DNA of 64,000 nucleotides, taken from NCBI GenBank assembly GCA_964034945.1, contig OZ035962.1, positions 87,212,650 through 87,276,649 of the forward strand, in the 5' to 3' direction. Under the pieces are notes generated by a model that made no database searches, was not told the DNA's origin, and worked only from the letters and a program-made list of their open reading frames with translations. Below, in pieces: positions 53,325 to 64,000 of this stretch (the stretch's first letter is position 1; every line of letters begins with the position of its first letter). Source of the DNA: Chrysopilus asiliformis (Eukaryota > Arthropoda > Insecta > Diptera > Rhagionidae). The position numbers and the translations under genes were made by a program.

Positions 53325-53860
53325 CTTTCCTGTTCTATAGAGGGAAATATTGTATTCATGATGGAGACCTACTCGAGAACGAAGGCAGATAGAAAATTTC
53401 TGATCAGTACGAAATCCGTTTCAGGAAAAATTATGAGGTCTGTACATTTCACGTATCTTAAATAACTCGATTTACGATCAAATGTGTTTCCCTCGGACTC
53501 CCCCGGCAAAAGTTCAAGGAGAACATAAACCGACATCTCCTTTCATGAGCTGTGCTTTGCCATTAAGGCCCGTTTGCTGAAACAAGTCATAGCATCTTAT
53601 GTTCAACTTAAACTATTTAAGACCCAGAATTTCTACGGCTTAAGTAGGCTAAGCACAACTTAAATTGTTATGACTTGTTTCAGCAAACGGGCCTAAAGGG
53701 TCTTCTCCTAAGCTCTGGCTGGAACTATAAAAAACGCATTGACCTAGCGACTTGAATTTTTGTTTAAATAAGTTTTACGAAAATCGTGGGTTTCTACAAA
53801 CTGTTGGAAAAGTAAATACAGTTTTTTGAAAATTTGTCAAAAACTTGTCGCTTTTGGGGA
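53325..53860 (+). repeat. Dispersed repeat with 'ctatagagggaa' leader
   Basis: Leader as at 35,740, then 'cttaaataactcg', 'cgcattgacctagcgacttgaatttttg' and 'aataagttttacgaaaatcgtggg'. Lacks a long GTCY array. Interrupted by the MITE at 53,567-53,693. Provides the empty-site reference for the MITE at 39,945. Confidence 0.65.
53567..53693. mobile_element. PIF/Harbinger-type MITE (127 bp)
   Basis: Perfect inverted ends of at least 24 bp (GGCCCGTTTGCTGAAACAAG / CTTGTTTCAGCAAACGGGCC), flanked by TAA on both sides (53,564-53,566 and 53,694-53,696). The 3-bp T-A-A duplication and GG start are typical of PIF/Harbinger MITEs. Confidence 0.82.
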
Positions 53861-53869
53861 AAATGAATA

Positions 53870-56800
53870 TAAAAACTATCAAACAAAAGCATTCACCATG
53901 CAAATTTACAAATCTTTCATATATTAAAATCCAATCGGACTGCTACCCCTTCCCCCTCCCCCCTCCCAACCCGGCTCTAACCTGTTCCGAATACAAAGAA
54001 AAAAGTTCTATACCAACAAAATCGTTTATAATGCAACTTCACATAAGTATTTCGAATACATTAAAACTGAGGTGGACCGGTTTTAAAAAAGTGCAATTAC
54101 AATACTATTTGAATCACGCCATATATAATATTTCACGATTGCCTGGAAATTGTAGTTTCCCTACAAAGTGGCGTTTCATAAAAAAATGAAGAAAAACATT
54201 TTTTTTTTTGTGAATTTCCATCACCAGACACAGTCTCGCAATTAATTAATAACGTAACAATTTAATAGATTTAACAAAATGTAACATAATTGCTGAATAC
54301 AACATTAAATTCTTAAAGATATTACTTCTTGTCAGAATTTATTGGAATCATTTTGACATAGTAAAAGTATCAAAGCGTAAATGTTTTTATACTCACCATC
54401 ATGAGCTGCAGGATATAGTTTTTTGCCCATTTCCCACCCTCACACTTTGCTAGCATACATGAACGGACAGTAGCAAATTAGTGTCGTTTATTAGACGCCA
54501 TTTATGTCGCTTGGTCATAAAGGGGATGATTTGTCAGCGTTTTTATTCCATGCTACACAGCATATAAGAGAAAAGCATCGAACAAAAGCATCATTCTATG
54601 CTATATACTACATATGCTCGTATACTCGTAAAAGGATATTCGAATATATCCAAAACGATGGTGAAAAAAACATCAAGGATATCTAGTTGCTGGTATACAA
54701 CCATAAGACTCCCTATTCGGAATATTTCAAAGATATAAAACTTGTTCATAAAAGAGTTTTATGCTTCGGATATTACGTCTTCAAGGACCATACGAAAGAA
54801 TAGCATGGCTAAGGACATACAAGCACTTTCGGTGATCGTTCGAAGTTATACTCATAACATTTTCGTCCTGTGAATGTGACACAAAATTTATTTTTCACGA
54901 ACATGAATGCAATTTTTTGCAATTTTTTTTCACCATGTGTCGAAAGTTGAAATAAAGAAGGCTTTCTGTTTTTACTTTCTTCTACGGAGTATAATAAAGT
55001 ATTGTATTCATGAAAAATTTCGACCTCTTAATTTTGCCAAAAAAAATTTCCCGATCACTCTTGAGTCGATTGGAGTCATATTTAAAATATCAGTTGTGGT
55101 CAACACAAAACTTTCTTCTACAAAATCTACGACCTTGTGCAATTTAGGCTAGAGCCCTGTCGCGTTGTCAACCTAAGACGACCTCCCAATAAATTGTTGG
55201 TTCATCCAAAAATATCAAAAACGTACAAAATTTGAGATAACTTGAGAACGGTGAAAGATATCAATTTACGGTAAATGGCAAAAATGTAGGAAATGTTAAC
55301 ATCTTTAATTATTCTTTTAAATGATTTGTCGAAAAACCGTTAGTTTGCAAGTAAAAAGTAAACAATTTTTATATTTTTATCCTATTTTAACTTTAACTAA
55401 GGCAGGACACAGCCGGGTGTCGAACTTCCTCACTGCGAAAAATAATTCTTAATATCTATGAAAAACTTAATAAAATCTATGAAAATTTAGGCGTGATTTG
55501 GAACTATTGAAGTGTGGTCTTAAAACTTGTGACAGGAAATTCGTTATGAAACGACTTTCATAGCGTTTATGAAGTATTTCATAGATATCATGAAGTTTTT
55601 AATAGAATTGAGGACGTATTTTCATAAAATCTATGAGTCTACTCATAGAATTCATGAAAAAATTTCATTGATCAATCGTTAAAAATCATAAAAATTTCAC
55701 GCTGGTTTAGTTCTCGTAATAATTTCGATTTCGGTGGTATTAATATATTTTTACTATTATCAAATTTACTTACTTTTGCTTTACATTCACACTCTTCAGA
55801 TTCACTTACACAGGATACCCTTCCAATTTATTATGCTTTCAGCGGCATGTTCTCAGCGTTAAAATTTCCGTTATTGCAAGTATGCCCAATCTAAAATATA
55901 TATTCTAACCATGAAATATTTTTAGTTGTGCGAATTATATCACAAAGGCATTTTTTTACCAATTTTGTGAAATTTTCCACAAAAACGATGTTTTTTTCTT
56001 GCATAAAGTCAATAAAAAGTTTTCCTTCGTCGAAATATTCGTTTCTTGGTTCGAGGATTTAAAATATCAGTATTTTTTTACTTCGTTACAAGGTTTTTTT
56101 TGTGTTTCGTATTAAATTTTTTTTATAAAGGACAATTCAAATAAATGACCGCCACATCGCATATGTCACGACAAAAAATATTTGTTGAAATTTTGGGTGA
56201 CATCGCGGCACGTGGGCGGATCTATGCTGTCGTTAAAATGTTTACGTTTTATTTATATTCATTTTAGATTCCAAATAGATTTTTCACTTTTTATATTTTC
56301 GCTTTTTAATAACCATGGCTTCCAAGAAGGTAACTTCTCCACTGAAATTTTTACATAGACCTTCCTTCCAGCAAAAAAAACTGCTAACTCTCGGCCTATC
56401 CTGTTTACCACCCACTCATGAAATTCAAAAACTTCTTACAGATTTTCTCAAATTTACTGAAAGAATGTTTTTCTTTTTTTTCATTGTAAACCATTAAAAG
56501 TTGTTCATGCAATTTAAGAAGTTTATTCAAATTTACTTCCGCTGATGTTGAAGAAATCTTGAAGATATTTTTAATTTGTCAAGAATCAATGGAATTGTAA
56601 TGATTTAACTTGAAAAAGTTCTATTTATTGAATTACAAGAAACTCTAATACTTTTACTAACCATTGCTTTCTACAAAAAGTTAAAAGTTGTTAATACTTT
56701 TCTAAACTTTTAACAATTTCAAAAGACTTACAAAAAAAGTCTTGAAAATATGAAAACTTACGAAACTCATGAAAATAACTGTTGATTTTTCGCATTATGG

Positions 56801-57000
56801 CAGAAAGTTTTTTTTTTTTTAATTTTGAAGTTATATTTTCCTAGATTTTCCTTGTATTTGGATTTTATAATTTTACAATATCCTTATGGGAATAATATTT
56901 AATTTACTTTCCCCTGAGTACGGTGACCATATTTGTTTTGGGGGAATCCGAGACAACATTAGAGAGGGAGAAGAAAGATGGCTGATACGAAATAATAACG
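53870..57000. other. Non-coding stretch
   Basis: No gene recognised. Near 54,965-55,020 there is a fragment of the 'tattgtattcatga' dispersed repeat. Around 55,440-55,690 a motif like 'catgaa/catagattttatga' recurs loosely. Short ORFs lack domains. Confidence 0.4.
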
Positions 57001-57007
57001 ATAAATT

Positions 57008-57252
57008 GAGGCGTTAAAAGCTAGAGTGGACCAACCCACATAATCGAGTTTTTGAAGCTTTTCCATTCTGTACTATTATTGACTGAAAATTTTTGGAAAA
57101 AAAAAATCTGTGGACTTTATTCCTCAATGTTGAAACGTTTTTTGGTGCATCCAAACATTTTTGTCTAAAAACTCACTCGCAATAGTGATACAAACACAAA
57201 AAAATTCACGATTTCGACATGTGGGTTGGGCCACTCTAGCTTTTAACGCCTC
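57008..57252. mobile_element. MITE with GAGGCGTTAAAAGCTAGAG ends, copy 2
   Basis: 245 bp, inverted relative to the copy at 43,089-43,336. Flanks are AATT and AGTT, consistent with a 4-bp duplication that has since mutated. Confidence 0.82.
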
Positions 57253-57599
57253 AGTTGTCGTTACACAACATAATTTGAATGTAAGCTGAGAAGTGAAATC
57301 CAGGGAAAAAGAATTATTTCATATGCGCCGCAGGAGAAATTATTTAAACAGAATGCGGCGCAATGATTTAAATCCATAGCTACATAATCCGAAGTACAAA
57401 TTAACTAAATTTTTTGTGCTTTTCCAAGTTTATAAATAGAATCAAATTTTAAACATATTAACGAACCGAAATGCGGTGCGAGCGAAAACTAAACTGTTTA
57501 TATACATGGGACCTAGATACAAATTCGTTGAAGAATTACGCCGCAGGAAAAAAATAATAATTTAAGGCAAAATCACATTTTGTCCTGTTTGAGCGCATT

Positions 57600-58385
57600 T
57601 TTTTAAATGGATTCTCCACAAATTGTGTATGTATCTCAAAACATCTTTCCTACGACGTGTTTTTGTTACACGATGTTATTCCTTTTGTTTGATTTGGTCA
57701 AAATGACGTTTGCCGGCTGCCATTTTGTTTTTTCTCGTACACGCAACCATAAATATTGCATCGTAATCGAAGATTTTACCTTAATAAATTTTTCAATATG
57801 GTTCACCGTTTTCGAGAAAATTGCAAAAAACTGTTTCGTTTGTATGGGGGAGGGAGGAAGTAGTGGTTAAACAGTGTATAGATAAATTATGTAAAATCAT
57901 ATTCTAAATACATTTCATCAACATAAATTTTTCGTTACGATGCAGTGTTTTCGAGAAAATGGCAGCCGGCAAACGTCATTTTGGAAAAACGGAATACTAT
58001 TGTATGGGAGAGGGGGGAAGAAGTAGTCTGAATGAATTTTGATGTATGGATGTGTTATGTAGAATCTTGTGCTTAATAAATTTTTCAATATGATCCACCG
58101 TTTTCGAGAAAATCGCAAAAAACTGTTTCGTTTGTATGGGGGAGGGGGGATAAATAGTCCAATTTTGCCCGATCAAGAACATAGTCTAGACATTTACGAG
58201 AAATGGAATTGTACAAAATTTCAAGTCTCTAGCTCAATCCGTTCAAAAGTTATTGTGTTCACGGTCAGACAGACAGACAGGCGGAAAAAACACCCTGGTG
58301 TATTTCATTTTTGTGTCCGATGATTGGTTCAACGCGTTACAAACGGAATACTAAATCCAATATACTCCTATATATATGGAGTATA
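57600..58385 (+). repeat. Diverged family B repeat with internal duplications
   Basis: The segment 'cgttttcgagaaaatngcaaaaaactgtttcgtttgtatggggg' occurs at about 57,808-57,850 and 58,098-58,145, with a further variant near 57,945-58,015. The 3' part has 'caagtctctagctcaatccg', a CAGA stretch, 'gtgtatttcatttttgtgtccgatga' and 'gcgttacaaacgg'. It ends in the hairpin TATACTCC...GGAGTATA at 58,361-58,385. Confidence 0.65.
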
Positions 58386-58389
58386 AAAA

Positions 58390-60960
58390 GCAATGTAAAA
58401 AAGCGTTTAAAGAGAAAGATTCTTCTTAAGGTCTACTAAATTGATTTCACGAATACTGATTTAAACCTAAGACAAAAAAATTTAAAATGTGAAAGAATTT
58501 CATTAAAAACTAATGAAATAATTCTATTTTTAGAAGTCATTTGCGAAATCTTGAAAAGGTCAAGGATAAATTAACCTCGATCCGACTCGAATGACTAGGA
58601 AATTTCACTAATTGCTTTATTTCGGAACATATTTGATATTTCGCGATAAGCTTTTTATCATTGTCGGCACGAAAGATTTTTCCAACATTTAAAAAAGGCA
58701 AATTAATTTGATTATCACCTTAAAATATACTTTTTGGTGTCTATAAATGGCGCTCACCATTTCCAACCTTGAAAGCTGTAAGTATGCGGAAAAATTCTCG
58801 TATACAATTTAACAGCATCCTGAGCTTCCATAATTCCCTGTCCTGTGTGGCTATGGTAAATCCAGGATTCAACACCGCCGACGACACCCACAATTTTGTG
58901 TACATAATCCATGCGTCTCTCGAATTTTTAATTACAAAAAGTGCCGTTCGTAATCGCAATTAATGTTTTCCTCCCTCAGAGGACTAGCGGACCGTTTTTT
59001 TTTTATCGTGGCAATGTCAAATGGCGGATCGGTCCTTTTATGAAAAGGAAAATTTGAATATTAATATCTCACATATAATAGGAGACATACACGGATTTAC
59101 ATAAATATCTATTTGCTGTTTATATCGTTATTGTTTTTATGAATAATTTATTATTATAAAATTTGCATTTGTATTGGTTTTCATCGTCTGGCCGCATCGC
59201 ATCATACCAAAAATAATGCCATTGAATTTAATATTATGATCCATTTTAGTGTGGAACAAGTCTACATTTTGAACATTTTTCTTGTTTTTACTTCATTAAA
59301 TTATATGTGGATTATATTTTAATGAAAGCTATAATTTAGATTTACTTTTTAATCCAACCCGAACGAATTTGAAAGGCCTGAAAGTCAACAAAACAGTGTC
59401 TCTGAGTGCTAATAAATAAATTATGTACTAGACTACAATTTATTTATAATTAAGTGCAATCAGTTATTCACAAAAGCAGTTTTCCTTTCCGTGAGCAATT
59501 TTTAATATTAAACACATGTACTAAAAAGGGTAATACTCGTACAACTCTAAGCACGCACACAGGACAACAAAATGTAAAAGTCTGATGGTAATTCTGTATT
59601 TGACTATTAGATTAACGAAATGAAAAGCAAAAACGACTAATACAAATCTGTGGAACTGTAAGAACACAAAAAAAAAAATGCGCCGCAGGCAACAATGCTT
59701 AACAATTTACTGTATGATTTTTTATATTTGGCTAAAAAGAGAAAAAAATCAAGAAAGATATTTAAAAAAAACTCTAGAGTCTAAAACATAGAACAGTGTT
59801 TCACAACCTTTTGCACTGATATACCCCTTAGCGAGACAGTTTTTACTCGCGTACCTTCTTATTGGATACAAAATGTTGACATAAAAAGTATCACAAAAAT
59901 AGAATTTTATTAAGAGTTATAAGATTATGTTCGAAAACCACACTGATCAATTCATAAGAGATCAAAAGTGGACGATTTTACGCAATCGGGGCTAAAAATT
60001 TACACCTATAATTCACATCCGCGTAAAAGAAGCGAAAGAAGTGACGAGCGCGTCGCACCGATTAATAATGCGTCTGCAAAGCCACAATTGCTTTAGTGGG
60101 GAAATGGGTGACCCATGGTTCATCTTTGGGGCAACATTCGCTTCATGAAAACTCCTGCAGCGATAGAGCAGCATTTGATGGTTTTCGGGTCGAAATAGTC
60201 TGCCACTAAAGTTTCATTAAAGCTCCCCGTCTGAGAAACACCAAAAAAAAATTGATGCCTTCAGCCGCCATATTTCTCACTGACATTTGATGGAAACGAT
60301 TTCGTTTCGAGAATTAAATTTCTTATTTCAGGCGAATGACTGAAGGATATTGCATAAAAAGTGGATAGCATACATTTTTGAAACAGCATAATTTTATTGG
60401 CATCAAAATTTCATTGCAAAAGAAAAAAAAATTTTACCGATAAAATAAAATTAAAGAAATTTTTGATTAAAAACAAAATAATTCGATGGCCCATTAAAAT
60501 CTGTTTAAATTTCAAATCCAATATTGTCGAAAAATTTTAATGGCAATTAAAATCACGACATGCAACCGGAAGAAAAGTCCATTATAAAATAACACTCCAC
60601 AAAAGTTTCCATTAATTTGTCGCCATTAGATTTTTCTCGTTCGTCTTCTGCTTACGTTTTTATTTGTTCATCTCTGTTTACTAGCAAGCATTCGAGGGAG
60701 AAAGAAAACCCGCTCGATGATTTGTGTAATTGTGTGATATAATGCCGTCAGATGACGCTCGCGCATGAGGCAACTAATTACGTCCCTGTCGTTATAATTG
60801 CGGCGCCGCAAACCGCTGAAAAGTGTTCCCCACTATGGGTCTCGTTGCGCGTCTCGTTGGCACAACTAACTACGTATTTGCGACATAAATTGCTTATCGC
60901 CGCGATTTGCATGGTGACGAAATATGGGGATAAACACCATAATTGCTGCTTAAAATGCTA
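58390..60960. other. Non-coding stretch
   Basis: No gene recognised. At about 59,792 the sequence CAGTGTTTCACAACCTTTTGCA, followed by tatacccctta, resembles a hAT/Charlie-type terminus, without a partner end in view. Confidence 0.4.
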
Positions 60961-60964
60961 TTTG

Positions 60965-61175
60965 GGGAATGATTCGATACAAATGGAACTGGCATTGGAA
61001 AATAGTGAACATAACCTAAAATTTCAGTGTTAATTTAATAATATTGGTGCCATATTAATTTCCACTTGTGGTAAAATGAAAATTAGCGTTTATGTTGACA
61101 GCTATGTATGTCAACATTCGTTGGGAATTTGACATTTACATATGCGCTCCTATGTCTATCGTAGTTGGGCCTTTA
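60965..61175 (+). repeat. Truncated copy of the 35,076 foldback element
   Basis: Closely matches the right part of 35,076-35,427 (attcgatacaaatggaactggcat ... ctatcgtagttgggccttta). The left inverted repeat is missing. Confidence 0.75.
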
Positions 61176-61177
61176 GC

Positions 61178-61430
61178 CTTCCCATTTACGAGAAACGTAA
61201 CTATACAAAACTTCAAGTCTGTATCTCAATCCTTAAAAAAGCTATCATGTTCACGGGCAGACAAACGGATGAACGGACATACGGAAAACGAAATATTTTG
61301 TCATACCAAATACTAGTTCATCTTTCATCGTGTAGTTCGACTTTGTGTCCGATGATCGGTTCGATGCGTCACGAAAGAATACTAAATCTAATATACTCTT
61401 ATATAATTCTCATATAGAGTGTAAAAAAAT
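61178..61430 (+). repeat. Diverged family B repeat
   Basis: Blocks 'cttcaagtctgtatctcaatcc', 'cacgggcagacaaacgga' and 'gtgtccgatgatcggttcgatgcg' are followed by a degenerate hairpin (atatactcttatata...tagagtgta) at about 61,391-61,424. Confidence 0.55.
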
Positions 61431-61454
61431 CGAATAAGAACGATATAAATATTT

Positions 61455-61860
61455 TTTTAAAGCTTTTATTTAGTTTGCTTTCGTGTGTGTCTGCCTGGTT
61501 GTCTGTCTGTTAGGGTCAAATCTTGTAATATAATTTCAACCCAGTTCCACACATTCAATTGACTTGAAATTTTGCAAATACACGTAACTCCGATGACAGT
61601 ACAGTATTTTCACTACTTCGTCGTTGTAAGAATAACGGAAGGTTCTGTAAGGATAGCGTGATTATCCTTTTCCTCAAAGTTTGCGGGAAAAATCTCAACC
61701 GGCGGTTTTTGTGGTCCATGAATCCGACTCAGTCATTAAGAAGTCTGTAAGCATAACGGAAGGTCGTGTAAGATCCTGTAAGGGTATTTTCCCTAAAATT
61801 TTCCTAAAAAAAAACTCTAATAAAAAGAATTTGGTCATTTTGTCGCCTGGCGACCCCCAC
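61455..61860 (-). repeat. Dispersed repeat family A, copy 3 (inverted)
   Basis: Begins aaagcttttatttagtttgctttcg with a GTCT stretch, then 'ctacttcgtcgttgtaagaataacggaagg' and 'gcgtgattatccttttcctcaaa', the reverse complement of the blocks in copies 1 and 4. Confidence 0.65.
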
Positions 61861-61861
61861 T

Positions 61862-62770
61862 AACTTTTTATGACGGATATTTTTCCAAAAGCACTATGAT
61901 ACTTTTCTTGACGCTTCAGCAGATCTGGCCATTTTTTTTCAAAAATAATTTTAAAAAAAACCGTCAATTCGTAAAGAGAAGTGGTGGGGGATTGCCGCCT
62001 AAAACATTTGTTCGGTAAAGAAAAACAACTTTTCCTTACAAATCAAAGGTGTCAGACTACAAGTGAAAAACTTTTAAAAGTTTTAGTGAAAATTCGTCGA
62101 GAAACAAAGTCATAGGGCAGAAAATATGATTTGCAGTAACTCCCAGTCGGAAGTAGAGCATATTTTCCATATTTAGTGATGCATGACCACCCTAATTATA
62201 AAACGAGAGAAATCAAATTACCCATCTTCCATGCCATTTCCGTGGTGCGTGGTGCGTGTAACGGAAAGATCGATAAAATAATATAAGAGCATACAAATAA
62301 TGAACAACTGCAGAAAAACCAAATTGTTCAAGTTTATTTCTATACAGTATCATTTTCAGATAGAATTCATGTTAAGCGACAGGTAATCCGCTTAAATATA
62401 TGACTATCTCCTAACCCTATACGTACGAGTATATAAAATTTCCCATTGAATCATATGTAAGACTTCAGTTCAAGTGCCTGAGATATTAGTATAGCTTCAC
62501 AGAATTTTAAGGTTATGGTCGAAGACAAGATAATCTTGTTATGAATGGGAGGAACAAAAGCCTGGTTCTATTTGGTGCGGAACGATAATTGCATAGCAAT
62601 AAAAAAAAAAACAAGTCAATAAAAAATTCTCATCCATAATTGCGCATTGCGTTGTAGGTTAAAAATAATTTTTTAGATTAGACCCATGAAAAAATTTGAA
62701 AAAAAAAATTTGAAAAAATTCAGAAGAAGCTGTTATTTGAAAAAAATTACTAAAAAAGAAAAACATATTT
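61862..62770. other. Non-coding stretch
   Basis: No gene, RNA or repeat recognised. Confidence 0.4.
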
Positions 62771-62774
62771 TTTA

Positions 62775-62857
62775 GGCGCTGTGTATCAGAAATAAAGGCG
62801 AGATAAATATTTATTTTTGTTTAATTTTTAAGCTTTTATTTCTGATATACAGCGCCC
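62775..62857. mobile_element. Small foldback (about 83 bp)
   Basis: The left end, GGCGCTGTGTATCAGAAATA, pairs with the right end, TATTTCTGATATACAGCGCC. It is almost a pure palindrome; no confident duplication. Confidence 0.6.
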
Positions 62858-63059
62858 TAATAATTATTTTTTTTCTTTTTGGACATTTTTTTAAAAAAAA
62901 GTTTTTCTAAAAAAAATTTTTTTTTTCTTGTTTTCAATAATTTTTTCTTGTTTCTGGTAATTTTGTGTTTGATTAGTATAACTAAAAATCTAGAAAGACA
63001 TCTGTTTTCCGCCAGGCTTGTTTATACGTTTGAGTCTTCAAATACAGATCCTTGCCTTT

Positions 63060-63420
63060 GAGGTATCCTTATGGACTTTTTAACTCCAGAATCGCATTCA
63101 GCGATCCCAAAAACCACAAGATGAGATTTTCTCCGGAAAATTAGAGGAAAAGAAAAATTAGGGTGTCCCTACAGGACTTTCCGTTGTCCCTACTAGGACC
63201 AAGAAGTAAAAATATTGTATTGTCATCGGACTTACGTATGTGTGCAAAATTTCAAGTTATTCGGATGAGTGGAACTGCGTCAAAATTAGATTACAACATT
63301 TGACCCTGACAGACAGTCAGGCAAACAGAAAGGCACACAAGAAAGCAAGCTAAATAAAAGCTTTTAAAAAGAAAGCTAAATAAAAGCTTTTGATAAAACG
63401 AAAGCAACAACATCTAATTC
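63060..63420 (+). repeat. Dispersed repeat family A, copy 4
   Basis: Blocks 'cagcgatcccaaaaaccacaagatgag', 'attgtattgtcatcggacttacgtatgtg' and 'ttcaagttattcggatgagtgg', with a short CAGACAG stretch and the terminal hairpin aagctaaataaaagctttt (duplicated once). Confidence 0.7.
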
Positions 63421-63489
63421 AGCAGATTTTTAATACTTGAGTTGCTATTGATACACTCAGCGAATGTTCCCGAGGATAGGGTTGATAGT

Positions 63490-63890
63490 AGGGATGCCAA
63501 AAAAGAACCGGTTAACCCTCATACTGTCCTTAAGAAAAATAACGTATGATGTCTTCGTGGGTCAAGAATGACCCATTATGACCCATTTATGACCCATGAA
63601 GACTACAGTGCTCTTCAATGGATTAAAATATGAACAAATAGATTATTGTTTTCTGTATTCAAAAGAAATTTGTTCACAGAGCCTACACCATACAAACATT
63701 GTTCATGTAGTTGAGAAGATACTTTTAATTAAAATCGAATTTGGGTCAGAAATGACCCGAGGACAGTATGAGGGTTAAACCGGTTACCCGGTGTTTTTGC
63801 TTCGGTTAACCGGTTTTTTTCGGTGTTTTTTTTTGCACGGTTATACCCGGTGTTTTTTAAAGCCAAAAACCGTTCAAAAAAACCGATCAT
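63490..63890. mobile_element. Decayed ACCGGTTACCCGG-rich relic hosting a MITE
   Basis: Starts agtagggatgcc and contains repeated aaccggtt and ggttacccggtg motifs like the hAT-type MITE at 38,550-38,835. It is split by the piggyBac-type MITE. Probably a hAT-type relic; right end not seen. Confidence 0.4.
63516..63774. mobile_element. piggyBac-type MITE (259 bp)
   Basis: TTAA flanks (63,512-63,515 and 63,775-63,778). Inverted ends CCCTCATACTGTCC / GGACAGTATGAGGG. Internal GGGTCA...TGACCC motifs match the style of the element at 50,317-50,919. Confidence 0.85.
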
Positions 63891-63895
63891 TTTTT

Positions 63896-64000
63896 TATAC
63901 CCGTATGGTGAAACCAAAGGGTATATTAACTTTGCCTTACCGTTTGTAACGCCAAGATCCCGTCATCGCACAAAAATTGAATTACACCAGTGTGTTTAGA
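63896..64000 (-). repeat. Dispersed repeat family B, copy 4 (cut by window end)
   Basis: Starts with the TATACCC...GGGTATA hairpin and continues 'aactttgccttaccgtttgtaacgcc' and 'gaattacaccagtgtgttta' to the window edge. Confidence 0.75.

Noticed and set aside
60752..61033. 93-codon ORF as a gene
   Set aside because: No recognisable domain or signal, and its 3' part lies in the truncated copy of a foldback element.

Overview
The window is AT-rich, intron-containing, repeat-dominated nuclear DNA of an insect, most likely a dipteran. The evidence is a clip-domain serine protease homolog (SPH) gene of the phenoloxidase-activating-factor-2 type, two small clip-domain paralogs, intact and decayed mariner elements, many MITEs, and dispersed repeats carrying GTCY tetranucleotide arrays of the kind known from dipteran mini-me/DINE-1 elements. 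I cannot name the species.

Layout. 1-1,620: a dispersed repeat interrupted by a 661-bp MITE. 1,630-26,313: one 24.7-kb hAT-like element with CAGTGTTG termini and a perfect 8-bp target-site duplication (GTTGAATA). Its interior is a direct duplication of a ~0.95-1.0-kb left arm, two blocks of a 17-bp repeat, and between them a 20.6-kb G-rich octamer array (consensus GGDGGTGY) with kilobase-scale higher-order repeats. 27,013-30,758: an internally deleted mariner (905 bp) and a full-length mariner (1,293 bp) with an intact 349-aa transposase. 32,585-33,217: a pogo/Tigger-like element that keeps only the C-terminal end of its transposase. 35,000-37,500: a foldback element and a GTCY array. 37,575-40,954: the three-exon SPH gene on the minus strand, with MITEs and a GTCY repeat in its introns. 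41,000-48,500: nested MITEs, a 135-bp-arm hairpin and a LINE 3' relic. 48,900-52,400: two minus-strand clip-domain genes. The distal one is interrupted by a 905-bp mariner exactly at what looks like its old 5' splice site. 52,700-64,000: further dispersed repeats and MITEs, with no recognisable gene.

Function. The three clip-domain loci lie on the same strand. Each has a signal peptide and a six-cysteine clip domain that ends 5-6 residues after the CC pair at a possible phase-0 splice donor. The SPH keeps catalytic His and Asp but has Gly in place of Ser (GDGGGP), so it should be a non-catalytic cofactor, plausibly in prophenoloxidase activation. The two small genes are either stand-alone clip proteins or degenerate alternative first exons of the SPH locus. 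Almost everything else is mobile DNA, much of it nested, and several insertions can be proved by comparison with empty copies inside the window.
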